NCBI GenBank assembly: GCA_028288385.1
Contig: JAQBNX010000393.1
Span: forward strand, 1 to 9,262
Length of the DNA: 9,262 bases
Direction: 5' to 3'
Origin: Spirosoma sp.
Lineage (GTDB): Bacteria > Bacteroidota > Bacteroidia > Cytophagales > Spirosomataceae
Numbering within the stretch: the first letter of the stretch is position 1; each line of letters begins with the position of its first letter. Below are positions 1 through 6,120 of this stretch, piece by piece. The position numbers and the translations under genes were made by a program. A model generated the notes under the pieces. The model was not told the DNA's origin, ran no database searches, and worked only from the letters and a program-made list of their open reading frames with translations.

Positions 1-1655
1 AACGATTTCTCGGCCGCCCGCACCTTTATTTTTTGCTTGAGTAAGCTGGCCAGCAACTTCACCGACGGCATCGACTGCCATCGGGCTAAGTAGGCATAGG
101 GATGAGTAGTGGATGCAGGTGTGGCTGGAGTAGCGGGAGTAACTGGTGCGGCCGGAACCGGGTTCAGGCGGGTGCTCAGACCGTAGGTTTGCAAGCCAAA
201 TGCGTAGGGCAGCGACCAGGCTGTGATGTCATACGTAGCGGAGTCCTCAAGCGCAGAATTCGGCTCGAACAGAATCTTCAGTAGCGTGGATTTTGGCTGA
301 TAGGCACTAATAACCATATCCTCAGCCGCCACTGATACGGTTTTCTCCTTCTTCTGATTGGTGTAGTTGAAAGCGCCACCCGCTGAGGCAGGCAGCGTTT
401 GAGACTTGCCCGCGTAACCGTAGCTGATTTTATTCCGATCCAGCAATTGCTGAAGGGCTTTCATCCGACCTGCGTCGCCATTGGCTTTGATCACGTAGGT
501 TTTATACACGCCAATGGGTGCTGTGCGGGCTTTTTCGAAATACTGACCAAAAGCATTAACAATATCTGCCGGGCGGTCGGCCACGGATTCGAGCGTGGCT
601 ATGCTGGCTGTTACGTGATGGTCGATGCGCTGGCGAAGCGTGAGTGTGTCGCCGTCGACTTTTACAATCGCCAGTCCTGCCCGGCCACTGCCACCCTGTT
701 CGTAGGTCATGCCAATGGCCCCATTGTAGGTTGGATACGTATCACCATAGCTGGGATAAAACAGGTCGAAGCGTTCGCGCGTGTAGTAGAGCCAGCCATT
801 TTTGTCGAAATACCGACTGCAATACTGCCCGATGGTCTGCTGAAAGTCGCGCTGAAATTTGGTGATGTCTTCGTGATACGGTTTGGCCGATGGTGCAAAA
901 TAATAAGGACTTTCTACCCCCATCTCGTGAAAATCGCCGTGCAGGTGGGGCATCCATTGCTGGTAGAGGGCCATGCGCTGCTGCGTAACCTCCTGGGTTT
1001 GCCAGGCCCAGTCGCGGTTGGCGTCGAACAGGTAGTGTGTGTAGCGACCGCCCGGCCAGGGTTCATTATGCTCGCGCGCCGAGGGGGTTGGATCGCTGGT
1101 GCGGCCCATCATCTGGTTGTACCAGTTCACGTAGCGGTCGTGACCATCCGGGTTCAGGCCGGGATCCAGAATTACCACAGACGTAGCAAGAACTTTCTGC
1201 GACACGGCATCTGTCCCGCTCACCAGCTTATATAGCACCTCCATAAACGCTTCGGAGCTTACGGCTTCGTTGCCATGGACGTTGTAGCTAAGCCAGGCAA
1301 TGGGAGGGGACGCTGCAGCCGTGGGTGAGCCTTCAAGCAGTCCAATACGCCGGAGATTGTTGGTTCGTATGTTATCAAGCCTGGCCAGATTCGCATCGGA
1401 TGCAATAGCTACTACCATGAGCTGGCGGCCTTCATACGTAGTGCCATACGGAAGGAGTTTTACCCGATTGGGCAGTTGCCGGGCGATGTATTCGGCATAA
1501 GCCAGTACGCGGTGGTGGGGTGTGAAGTGATCACCAATTTTATAACCCAGAAACTGAGCTGGAGAAGAGAGGGTCGTCGACGCGGGAGCCGTCGTTTGGG
1601 CCAGAACCGGCATGGATGCAATCGCCAGACCTGCCAACAACAGAAGATACTTCAT
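1..1655 (-). CDS. Secreted M14-family zinc carboxypeptidase (C-terminus cut by window edge)
   Basis: Reading from the ATG at 1655, an open frame of 551 codons continues without a stop to the left edge. Residues 1-19 form a signal peptide (Lys2, then a Leu-rich core ending VLA before Gln20), so the enzyme is probably exported. The M14 metal site is visible: HGNE at 127-130 gives the first His and Glu ligands, and His243 in DFHEMG fits the third. A GMTYEQGGSG segment places Glu319 as the general base. NPDG and NRDW motifs lie between the zinc ligands, as in other M14 enzymes. The family removes C-terminal residues from peptides by zinc-dependent hydrolysis. The substrate cannot be told; extracellular or periplasmic peptide scavenging is an inference. 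The last ~100 visible residues lie beyond the catalytic domain and include a Pro/Ala/Thr-rich stretch near 497-517. Bacteroidota members of this type are often over 800 residues, so a substantial part is probably missing here. Confidence 0.93.
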   Translation of the reverse strand, partial: MKYLLLLAGLAIASMPVLAQTTAPASTTLSSPAQFLGYKIGDHFTPHHRVLAYAEYIARQLPNRVKLLPYGTTYEGRQLMVVAIASDANLARLDNIRTNNLRRIGLLEGSPTAAASPPIAWLSYNVHGNEAVSSEAFMEVLYKLVSGTDAVSQKVLATSVVILDPGLNPDGHDRYVNWYNQMMGRTSDPTPSAREHNEPWPGGRYTHYLFDANRDWAWQTQEVTQQRMALYQQWMPHLHGDFHEMGVESPYYFAPSAKPYHEDITKFQRDFQQTIGQYCSRYFDKNGWLYYTRERFDLFYPSYGDTYPTYNGAIGMTYEQGGSGRAGLAIVKVDGDTLTLRQRIDHHVTASIATLESVADRPADIVNAFGQYFEKARTAPIGVYKTYVIKANGDAGRMKALQQLLDRNKISYGYAGKSQTLPASAGGAFNYTNQKKEKTVSVAAEDMVISAYQPKSTLLKILFEPNSALEDSATYDITAWSLPYAFGLQTYGLSTRLNPVPAAPVTPATPATPASTTHPYAYLARWQSMPSVKLLASLLKQKIKVRAAEKS

Positions 1656-1690
1656 GAATGAAGGTAAAAAAATAGAATAGCTAATTCCCT

Positions 1691-1698
1691 CAAAAATA
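1691..1698 (-). promoter_or_regulatory. Candidate -7 element for the M14 carboxypeptidase gene
   Basis: On the minus strand this reads TATTTTTG, a full match to the Bacteroidota -7 consensus TAnnTTTG, about 35 bases upstream of the ATG at 1655. No TTG is found at the expected ~19-base spacing, so the call rests on the -7 box alone in an A/T-rich region where chance matches are likely. Confidence 0.35.
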
Positions 1699-1749
1699 GG
1701 AGTAAAACGTACAGGAACCCGTTTTTACGAAAAATTTTAGTGTTACTCA

Positions 1750-1779
1750 TTGTATTATTAACTCATGGCTCTACCTTTG
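1750..1779 (+). promoter_or_regulatory. Promoter of tRNA-Glu (TTG-N19-TACCTTTG)
   Basis: TTG at 1750-1752 and TACCTTTG at 1772-1779 are separated by 19 bases. This matches the Bacteroidota primary sigma factor promoter (-33 TTG, -7 TAnnTTTG). The box lies 60 bases upstream of the mature tRNA 5' end, leaving a short leader to be removed by RNase P. It is the best promoter match in the window. Confidence 0.65.
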
Positions 1780-1839
1780 CACCACGATTCGCCAACGGAG
1801 TAGTTTAACAGCTAATTCGTTGGGTCTTTTAAAAAAGAC

Positions 1840-1911
1840 GGCCGATTCGTCTAGCGGTTAGGACATCGCCCTTTCACGGCGGTAACACGGGTTCGATTCC
1901 CGTATCGGTCA
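1840..1911 (+). tRNA. tRNA-Glu, anticodon UUC
   Basis: A full cloverleaf can be drawn. The 7-bp acceptor stem is GGCCGAT at 1840-1846 with ATCGGTC at 1904-1910, including one G-U pair. The D arm is GTCT/GGAC. The anticodon stem TCGCC/GGCGG closes the loop CTTTCAC (1871-1877), with anticodon TTC at 1873-1875. The T arm ACGGG/CCCGT carries the TTCGATT loop. The discriminator is A1911. CC follows but not CCA, so the 3' CCA end would be added after transcription. The RNA delivers glutamate in translation and is also the usual glutamyl donor for haem synthesis in bacteria using the C5 pathway. A good promoter lies upstream and a hairpin terminator 12 bases downstream, so it is a single-gene transcription unit. 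Confidence 0.97.
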
Positions 1912-1923
1912 CCTAACAACCAT

Positions 1924-1957
1924 GCAAAAAGCTCATCTGAAAAGGTGAGCTTTTTGC
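1924..1957 (+). terminator. Intrinsic terminator of tRNA-Glu
   Basis: A 15-bp stem (1924-1938 with 1943-1957, one G-U pair) closes a GAAA tetraloop at 1939-1942. The upper stem is G/C-richer and the lower stem is A5 against T5, so the transcript ends in a U-run. Its position just after the tRNA supports a rho-independent terminator. Confidence 0.85.
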
Positions 1958-2125
1958 GTTTAGTCCTAAAACACTTCGCTCTGTTGCAGAGCATCTACTA
2001 CTTGCCGAGTCTTTTAACTGTGATTGGGTTAGAGTACCTTCTGAAATTGTAACTTTAATGACCAATCGGTAAAAAATTTAAGTATAATATCAAAGTAAAT
2101 GAGTATAAAATTTAGGATAACTAGT

Positions 2126-2155
2126 TAACTTTGAAACAATTCAGATATATATTTG
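2126..2155 (+). promoter_or_regulatory. Candidate -7 elements upstream of the 84-residue ORF
   Basis: Two full TAnnTTTG matches lie in the A/T-rich leader: TAACTTTG at 2126-2133 and TATATTTG at 2148-2155, the latter 43 bases before the ATG. The TTTG within the first is only 14 bases from the second, short for a -33 element. At least one may be real, but the A/T content makes chance matches likely. Confidence 0.35.
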
Positions 2156-2198
2156 TATGCTTATAGGTATATAATTAACTTCTAACATATATTGTGTT

Positions 2199-2453
2199 AT
2201 GAAAGTGAGCCGCCAGGAATACGATAAGTTACCTTTCGCCGTTCGTACCGGTGTGCTTATCATGTGGGGTACGCAACTGGTATCGTATTCCAATGCAGGT
2301 CTGTTTCGGCAACTCTATAGTTTCAACGGGTTCTTTGCCGAAATGTGCTTCGATGAACGCCAGGAGCGACTTGACAATATTTATACCTTCGCCGACATCA
2401 GGCAGTTAGACCCCTATATCAGTAATTTAGATTGGAAAACGCTACTGGTTTAA
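2199..2453 (+). CDS. Hypothetical small protein (84 aa), unrecognised
   Basis: I do not recognise this protein. It runs from an ATG at 2199 after an A/T-rich leader with no Shine-Dalgarno sequence, which is normal for Bacteroidota. The product is probably soluble and cytosolic: no signal peptide or membrane helix is seen. It has a weakly hydrophobic segment around residues 12-35 and many aromatic residues (several Phe, Tyr and Trp). The C-terminal half is more acidic, with alternating charged and aromatic positions. Support for its being real comes from context. It sits in its own strand-consistent gap between tRNA-Glu and rplY, with -7-like boxes upstream and a perfect terminator palindrome ~130 bases downstream, and no better ORF covers this DNA. 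Its base composition is coding-like compared with the A/T-rich sequence on its 5' side. It could be a lineage-restricted orphan gene. Confidence 0.6.
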   Translation: MKVSRQEYDKLPFAVRTGVLIMWGTQLVSYSNAGLFRQLYSFNGFFAEMCFDERQERLDNIYTFADIRQLDPYISNLDWKTLLV

Positions 2454-2525
2454 CACGTACTGGGAAGGGTTATGAGGATAGGGCAATTTGTCAGCCAATG
2501 GATACGACTTCAACTGTTTTATTTG

Positions 2526-2570
2526 GGTTACTATCAGACATTAATTCAGGCCTATAGGTACATAGTAACC
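2526..2570. repeat. Inverted repeat (9-bp arms) between the 84-aa gene and the terminator
   Basis: GGTTACTAT at 2526-2534 is exactly repeated in inverse at 2562-2570, with a 27-base loop that itself contains the palindrome CCTATAGG (2551-2558). It lies in the 3' untranslated stretch of the 84-residue gene, 10 bases before the terminator. Function unknown; it could be an RNA stem or chance. Confidence 0.4.
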
Positions 2571-2580
2571 GGAAGAGTAA

Positions 2581-2620
2581 GACACAAAAAAACTCCTGCT
2601 AGCAGGAGTTTTTTTGTGTC
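2581..2620. terminator. Perfect 40-bp palindrome: bidirectional terminator
   Basis: The two 20-base halves are exact reverse complements: GACACAAAAAAACTCCTGCT and its complement. The centre CTAG would form the loop. A7 and T7 tracts flank a G/C-richer top, so either strand gives a hairpin followed by a U-run. It lies between the convergent 84-aa gene (plus) and rplY (minus, stop at 2658) and can end both transcripts. Confidence 0.85.
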
Positions 2621-2657
2621 TATTAGTTTTATTAAAAACTGGCTTCTCAGCCTCTTT

Positions 2658-3227
2658 TTATTTGGTAGCGACCGTACCGCGCAATGCACGCGGAATCTCG
2701 ATGCTGGCAACTGGGTTCGACGCTTCTTCAAGCATCTCAATGCCTTTTACCGGAATCTGGCCTACCCGAACCGACTTACCTAAGTCAAGGCCCGATACGT
2801 CTACGTCGATAAAATCGGGGATGTTTTCGATAACTCCCTTTACGCGCAGTTTGCGCACACGAGTCACCAGTTTGCCTCCCTTCTGAACACCCGGAGCTGT
2901 ACCGATCGTGCGGACAGGAACGGCAATTTTGATGGCTTTGCCATCGGCAACCTGTAAGAAGTCGGCGTGCAGCAGCACATCGCTCACCGGGTGGAACTGG
3001 GCTTCCTGAAGAATAGCCCGGTACTCGGCTCCTTCAATGTTCAGGGCCACTTCATAAATATTGGGCGAATACAGCAGTTCGCGGAATAGAATTGCCGGCG
3101 CATAAAAATGCACCTGGTCCTGACCACCATACAATACGCACGGAACATTGCCCTCGGCCCGAATCGCTTGTGATTCCGTGCGGCCGAGATTCGCTCGTTG
3201 ATACCCTACAATCTCGATTTTTTTCAT
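2658..3227 (-). CDS. rplY: 50S ribosomal protein L25 / general stress protein Ctc
   Basis: This 189-residue protein is the long (TL5/Ctc) form of L25, which binds 5S rRNA in the central protuberance of the 50S subunit. The N-terminal 5S-binding domain spans about residues 1-92. It holds the family pattern LGRTESQAIRAEGNVPCVLY at 14-33, ending in the conserved VPxVLYG loop, and LLHADFLQV at 85-93. The C-terminal beta domain follows at about 97-180. The length fits the two-domain form rather than the ~95-residue E. coli L25. The ATG at 3227 begins MKKIEIVGYQR, as expected for the family, so the start is secure. It lies 69 bases downstream of prs on the same strand, the gene pair known from other phyla as prs-ctc, and is probably cotranscribed. 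The tail after residue 180 is short and basic. Confidence 0.96.
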   Translation of the reverse strand: MKKIEIVGYQRANLGRTESQAIRAEGNVPCVLYGGQDQVHFYAPAILFRELLYSPNIYEVALNIEGAEYRAILQEAQFHPVSDVLLHADFLQVADGKAIKIAVPVRTIGTAPGVQKGGKLVTRVRKLRVKGVIENIPDFIDVDVSGLDLGKSVRVGQIPVKGIEMLEEASNPVASIEIPRALRGTVATK

Positions 3228-3296
3228 TTCTCTAAAAAATTAAACAGTGAAAAACAGATGAGCACGGGAGTAACTAACTTTCCCTTTACTCCTCCG

Positions 3297-4238
3297 TCAG
3301 TTTCGTATAAACAAAGAACTAATAGATTCATGATCCCGGATGCGGCCAATGGCTTTGGCAAATAATTCGGCCACCGACAGCACCCTGATTTTGGCGTTTG
3401 ATTGCTGCATTGGCAACGTATCAGACACCACCAACTCCTCCAGCACTGAGTTGGCAATATTTTCATGTGCCTTCCCCGACATGACCGGGTGTGTACACAC
3501 CGCCCGCACCGACAGCGCGCCCTTTTCCAGAATAATCTGAGCTGCTTTAGCCATAGTGCCGCCTGTATCAATCAAATCGTCGACGAGCACTACGTTAGCC
3601 CCCTCCACGTCGCCAATGACCTGCATTGACGCAATTTCATTGGCCCGTTTGCGGTGTTTATCACACAGGACAATGTCGGCATTGAAGTGCTTGGCAAACG
3701 TGCGGGCACGGTTGGCACCACCCACGTCGGGTGAAGCCACCACCAGGTTCTCAAGACTCAACGCTTTGATGTAAGGAACAAATACCGATGTTCCCTCCAG
3801 GTGATCGACTGGAAAGTCGAAAAAACCCTGTATCTGTCCGGCGTGGAGGTCAATTGTCATCAGGCGGTCGGCACCCGATGCGGCCAGCATATTGGCCACC
3901 AATTTAGCCGCAATGGCTACGCGGGGTTTGTCTTTACGATCCTGCCGGGCGTAGCCAAAGTAAGGAATAACCACGGTTACATAATGCGCTGATGCACGGC
4001 GGGCAGCATCGACCATTAATAGCAACTCCATCAGGTTATCGCCGGGAGGAGGGGTCGACTGAATTAGAAACACGTCGCAGCCCCGAACCGACTCCTCAAA
4101 ACTGGGTGACATCTCGCCATCGCTAAACCGTCGGCACGTGTAGCCGCCAAGTTCTTTGCCGTAGTGATGCGCAATTTTTTCGGCTAAGTAGGTGGATTGA
4201 CTCCCCGAGAATATCTTAACCGGATTAAACGAAGCCAT
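3297..4238 (-). CDS. prs: Ribose-phosphate pyrophosphokinase (PRPP synthetase)
   Basis: This cytosolic enzyme makes PRPP from ribose 5-phosphate and ATP, feeding purine, pyrimidine, histidine, tryptophan and NAD synthesis. At 313 residues it is the usual class I length. Visible motifs, numbered from the chosen start, are FSDGE at 38-42, the ATP-contacting ARQDRK loop at 97-102, DLHAGQIQGFF at 130-140 (His132 for Mg-ATP), and the PRPP-binding VVLVDDLIDTGGTM at 217-230. The frame is open to 4295, but that upstream start is a TTG and would add 19 residues absent from the family. The ATG at 4238 gives the typical MASFNPVKIFSG opening. rplY follows 69 bases downstream. The gap between them holds a weak GGAGTAA/TTACTCC stem (3267-3273/3286-3292) without an adjacent U-run, so it is not an obvious terminator. 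Confidence 0.97.
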   Translation of the reverse strand: MASFNPVKIFSGSQSTYLAEKIAHHYGKELGGYTCRRFSDGEMSPSFEESVRGCDVFLIQSTPPPGDNLMELLLMVDAARRASAHYVTVVIPYFGYARQDRKDKPRVAIAAKLVANMLAASGADRLMTIDLHAGQIQGFFDFPVDHLEGTSVFVPYIKALSLENLVVASPDVGGANRARTFAKHFNADIVLCDKHRKRANEIASMQVIGDVEGANVVLVDDLIDTGGTMAKAAQIILEKGALSVRAVCTHPVMSGKAHENIANSVLEELVVSDTLPMQQSNAKIRVLSVAELFAKAIGRIRDHESISSLFIRN

Positions 4239-4259
4239 TGATACTGGACAAATTTCCCG

Positions 4260-4267
4260 CAAAGATA
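4260..4267 (-). promoter_or_regulatory. Candidate -7 element of the prs-rplY operon
   Basis: On the minus strand this reads TATCTTTG, a full match to TAnnTTTG, 21 bases upstream of the prs ATG. No TTG is present at 18-21 bases spacing; the nearest is 25 bases away. The -33 zone is instead occupied by the palindrome at 4278-4293. Confidence 0.5.
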
Positions 4268-4277
4268 CGATAAAAAT

Positions 4278-4293
4278 GGGCACTGCACTGCCC
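4278..4293. promoter_or_regulatory. Imperfect palindrome at the prs promoter, possible operator
   Basis: GGGCACTGCACTGCCC is a 16-base inverted repeat with one mismatched pair (positions 6 and 11). It lies 10 bases upstream of the prs -7 box, where the -33 element would be. The geometry fits a dimeric regulator site, but no regulator is identified and the function is inferred only from position. Confidence 0.3.
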
Positions 4294-4433
4294 AACTCCC
4301 CCAGATTCTGATAAACCGCCTGGTTTACCTGGACGATAGAGTAATTTGATCCAATTGTAGTCGTTAGCCCACAGGCCAGACCGCGATGAAGTAACGAAAA
4401 GCTGAACCGGATTTAATCTTTACCAGTGCAAAA

Positions 4434-4493
4434 GGGCCACTGCTGCTCATTGCTGCATTTGACTAGCCCGATCATTGATGAGCCCAGCAGCCC
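4434..4493. other. Imperfect hairpin-forming segment
   Basis: CTGCTG (4440-4445) and CTCAT (4446-4450) pair with ATGAG (4478-4482) and CAGCAG (4485-4490), with a two-base CC bulge. GGG (4434-4436) can further pair with CCC (4491-4493) across a small bulge. The loop is 27 bases. There is no U-run, so it is not a standard terminator. A structured leader or small RNA is possible but unproven. Confidence 0.3.
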
Positions 4494-4630
4494 GAATTGC
4501 TGATTCATTCTGAAATCAGGGGAGGTGTTTTAAGGCGAGCGGGTTAGCCCTCAATAAGTTCTCATAGACATTTCGCTTTTTTTCATGTTGTAAAGAAAAG
4601 ACATCATTCATCTAAACTTAGAAATCGAAA

Positions 4631-5476
4631 ATGCGCTGGTTAGGACAACGGGAAAGTGACAACGTCGATGACCGACGGGGTAGTGGAGGAGGTGGACTTC
4701 TTGTAGGCGGTGGCATTGGCTCCGTCGTAATTGCGGTTATTGTGATGCTGCTCGGCGGGGATCCTTCGCAGGTATTGAACCAGGGTAGTTCGTCAGCGAC
4801 GCAGGCTCCTGCTGACCCGCAGGCCGATGATCAGGCCGCTAAATTCACAAAAGTTATTTTGGCCAGTACAGAAGATGTCTGGACGCAGCTATTTGCCGGG
4901 CAAAATGCCCAATACAGAAAGCCCAGACTGGTACTGTTTCGGGGAGCTACGCAGTCGGGATGCGGTACCGCATCTGAGTCGTCGGGACCCTTCTACTGCC
5001 CCGGCGATCAGCAGTTGTACATCGACTTGTCATTCTACGACGATCTGGCACAACGGTTTGGCGCACCCGGCGATGCGGCAATGGCCTACGTAGTTGCTCA
5101 TGAGGTTGGGCATCACGTGCAGAAACAATTAGGCATTATGGACAAGGTCGATGAACTTCGCCAGCGCCTAAGCCAGCGGGATTATAACAAAGTATCGGTA
5201 CGTCTTGAATTACAGGCTGATTTTTTTGCCGGTGTCTGGGCCAACCACGCAAAAAATCTACAGTTTGACGAATCCGACCTTGAAGAAGCACTGACAGCCG
5301 CAAACGCCATAGGCGACGACCGACTTCAGCAGGCCTCTCAGGGGCGGGTCGTTCCCGATGCATTTACGCACGGCACGTCGGCCCAGCGCGTGTACTGGTT
5401 CAAAAAAGGGTTTAAAACCGGCGATATCAACCAGGGCGATACGTTCAATAGCCGCGAAGACGCCAACCTACAATAG
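4631..5476 (+). CDS. ypfJ: YpfJ-type neutral zinc metallopeptidase, membrane anchored
   Basis: This 281-residue protein matches the zinc_peptidase family (Pfam PF04228, YpfJ). The N-terminus carries the family's charged start with DDRRG, then a Gly-rich run. One membrane helix at about residues 23-42 probably anchors it with the catalytic domain outside the cytoplasm. A Ser/Ala/Gln-rich linker leads to the peptidase domain, about 70-275. The zinc site is HEVGH at 157-161 with Glu158 as catalytic base, and Glu193 in LELQADFFAGVW is a likely third ligand. The conserved pair Cys111 and Cys123 (SGCGTA...FYCPGD) may form a disulfide. Length is typical. Substrates of the family are poorly known. 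The ATG at 4631 is chosen because the characteristic N-terminus begins there. The gene stands alone on the plus strand, between divergent prs and a convergent biotinyl protein gene, and ends in a strong terminator. Confidence 0.93.
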   Translation: MRWLGQRESDNVDDRRGSGGGGLLVGGGIGSVVIAVIVMLLGGDPSQVLNQGSSSATQAPADPQADDQAAKFTKVILASTEDVWTQLFAGQNAQYRKPRLVLFRGATQSGCGTASESSGPFYCPGDQQLYIDLSFYDDLAQRFGAPGDAAMAYVVAHEVGHHVQKQLGIMDKVDELRQRLSQRDYNKVSVRLELQADFFAGVWANHAKNLQFDESDLEEALTAANAIGDDRLQQASQGRVVPDAFTHGTSAQRVYWFKKGFKTGDINQGDTFNSREDANLQ

Positions 5477-5492
5477 CAGTTAAGGGAAGTAG

Positions 5493-5542
5493 GCCCATTA
5501 AAAAAGCCTGATAACGTTTGTTATCAGGCTTTTTTAATGGGC
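5493..5542. terminator. Perfect 23-bp-stem bidirectional terminator
   Basis: Bases 5493-5515 are the exact reverse complement of 5520-5542, around a GTTT loop (5516-5519). A6 and T6 tracts flank the GCCTGATAAC upper stem. It sits 16 bases after the ypfJ stop and 24 bases beyond the end of the minus-strand biotinyl gene, so it can end transcripts from both sides. Confidence 0.88.
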
Positions 5543-5566
5543 AGAACCTGGCGAATGAGGGCCATT

Positions 5567-6064
5567 CTACGAAAACTCGACCAACACCTGACCCTTTTCA
5601 ACACGGTCGCCCTTCTGGGCGCGAATGGCTTTTATGGTGCCGTCGCCAGGGGCTTTCAAGTTGTTTTCCATTTTCATCGCTTCCAGGATCAACAGGCTGT
5701 CTCCCTTGCTGATGGTGTCGCCAACCGTTACGTTGATACCAACGATCAGGCCGGGCATGGGTGCTTTAAGGGTATTTACTTTAGCCGCAGCCGCGTTGCC
5801 CATACCCATCTTTTCTAGCAGTAGGTCGAATCGGTCTTTAAGCTGGATGGAATGCAGATGACCGTTTATACGTAGGTTAACGGTTTTTTCGGTTACGTTC
5901 AGGTCCAGCAACTCGGCGGAGTAAGAGCGGTTTTGGTACAGAATATGAAATGTCCGGTCGGTGAGTTTCACTATATCCCAGCCAAACGGTTCGCCGTTGA
6001 GAACAGGCCCGTTGGGGCCAAAGTCGATAGTTGCCGGGGACGTGTTAAGGGTCGTGTTATACAT
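5567..6064 (-). CDS. Biotinyl/lipoyl-domain carrier protein (BCCP-like, acyl-CoA carboxylase type)
   Basis: The C-terminal ~70 residues (about 97-165) form a biotinyl domain with EAMKMEN at 128-134. Lys131 is the expected biotinylated residue, between the two Met that mark biotin rather than lipoyl domains. The domain ends in the usual GDRVEKGQVLVEF hairpin. The N-terminal ~85 residues are a beta-rich segment like the region ahead of the biotinyl domain in propionyl- or acyl-CoA carboxylase alpha chains. The whole (165 aa) resembles the free-standing carrier subunits annotated in Bacteroidota as acyl-CoA carboxylase biotin carrier protein. It would carry CO2 from a biotin carboxylase to a carboxyltransferase. 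Neither partner is encoded here, so the complex is unknown. The ATG at 6064 is 56 bases after the transporter stop, so cotranscription with dusB is possible. A near-match -7 box (TAACTTTA on the minus strand, about 25 bases upstream) could give its own promoter. Confidence 0.9.
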   Translation of the reverse strand: MYNTTLNTSPATIDFGPNGPVLNGEPFGWDIVKLTDRTFHILYQNRSYSAELLDLNVTEKTVNLRINGHLHSIQLKDRFDLLLEKMGMGNAAAAKVNTLKAPMPGLIVGINVTVGDTISKGDSLLILEAMKMENNLKAPGDGTIKAIRAQKGDRVEKGQVLVEFS

Positions 6065-6120
6065 ACGTAGTGCAATAACGATATAAAGTTAAAGTGAGCC
6101 GGTCGTCTTTGGCAGCTTTA

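Larger units (their letters stand above)
4239..4630. other. Divergent prs/ypfJ intergenic region (392 bases)
   Basis: No convincing gene is seen on either strand. The left end holds the prs promoter and palindrome. Near the middle, 4434-4493 can fold into an imperfect hairpin. The right end should contain the ypfJ promoter. The only weak candidate there is TTG at 4588-4590 with TAAACTTA at 4613-4620, spaced 22 bases and with two departures from TAnnTTTG. Confidence 0.6.

Noticed and set aside
399..1235. 278-codon plus-strand ORF opposite the M14 gene
   Set aside because: It is antisense to an M14 frame with all catalytic motifs. Its product has no recognisable domain, so it is a codon-bias shadow.
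1840..2200. Integration (att) site and genomic island at tRNA-Glu
   Set aside because: I found no second copy of the tRNA 3' end downstream, no integrase and no mobile genes. The A/T-rich stretch alone is not enough.
2472..2783. 103-codon ORF downstream of the 84-residue gene
   Set aside because: It runs straight through the perfect terminator palindrome and into the antisense of rplY. No family resemblance.
3267..3292. Terminator or attenuator between prs and rplY
   Set aside because: Only a 7-bp stem with a 12-base loop and no immediate U-run; too weak to call.
3224..3571. 115-codon minus-strand ORF overlapping prs
   Set aside because: Out-of-frame shadow of prs; the prs frame has the PRPP-binding motif here.
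4239..4295. Longer prs starting at 4295
   Set aside because: The upstream start is TTG, the extra residues are not family-like, and the extension would cover the -7 box at 4260-4267.
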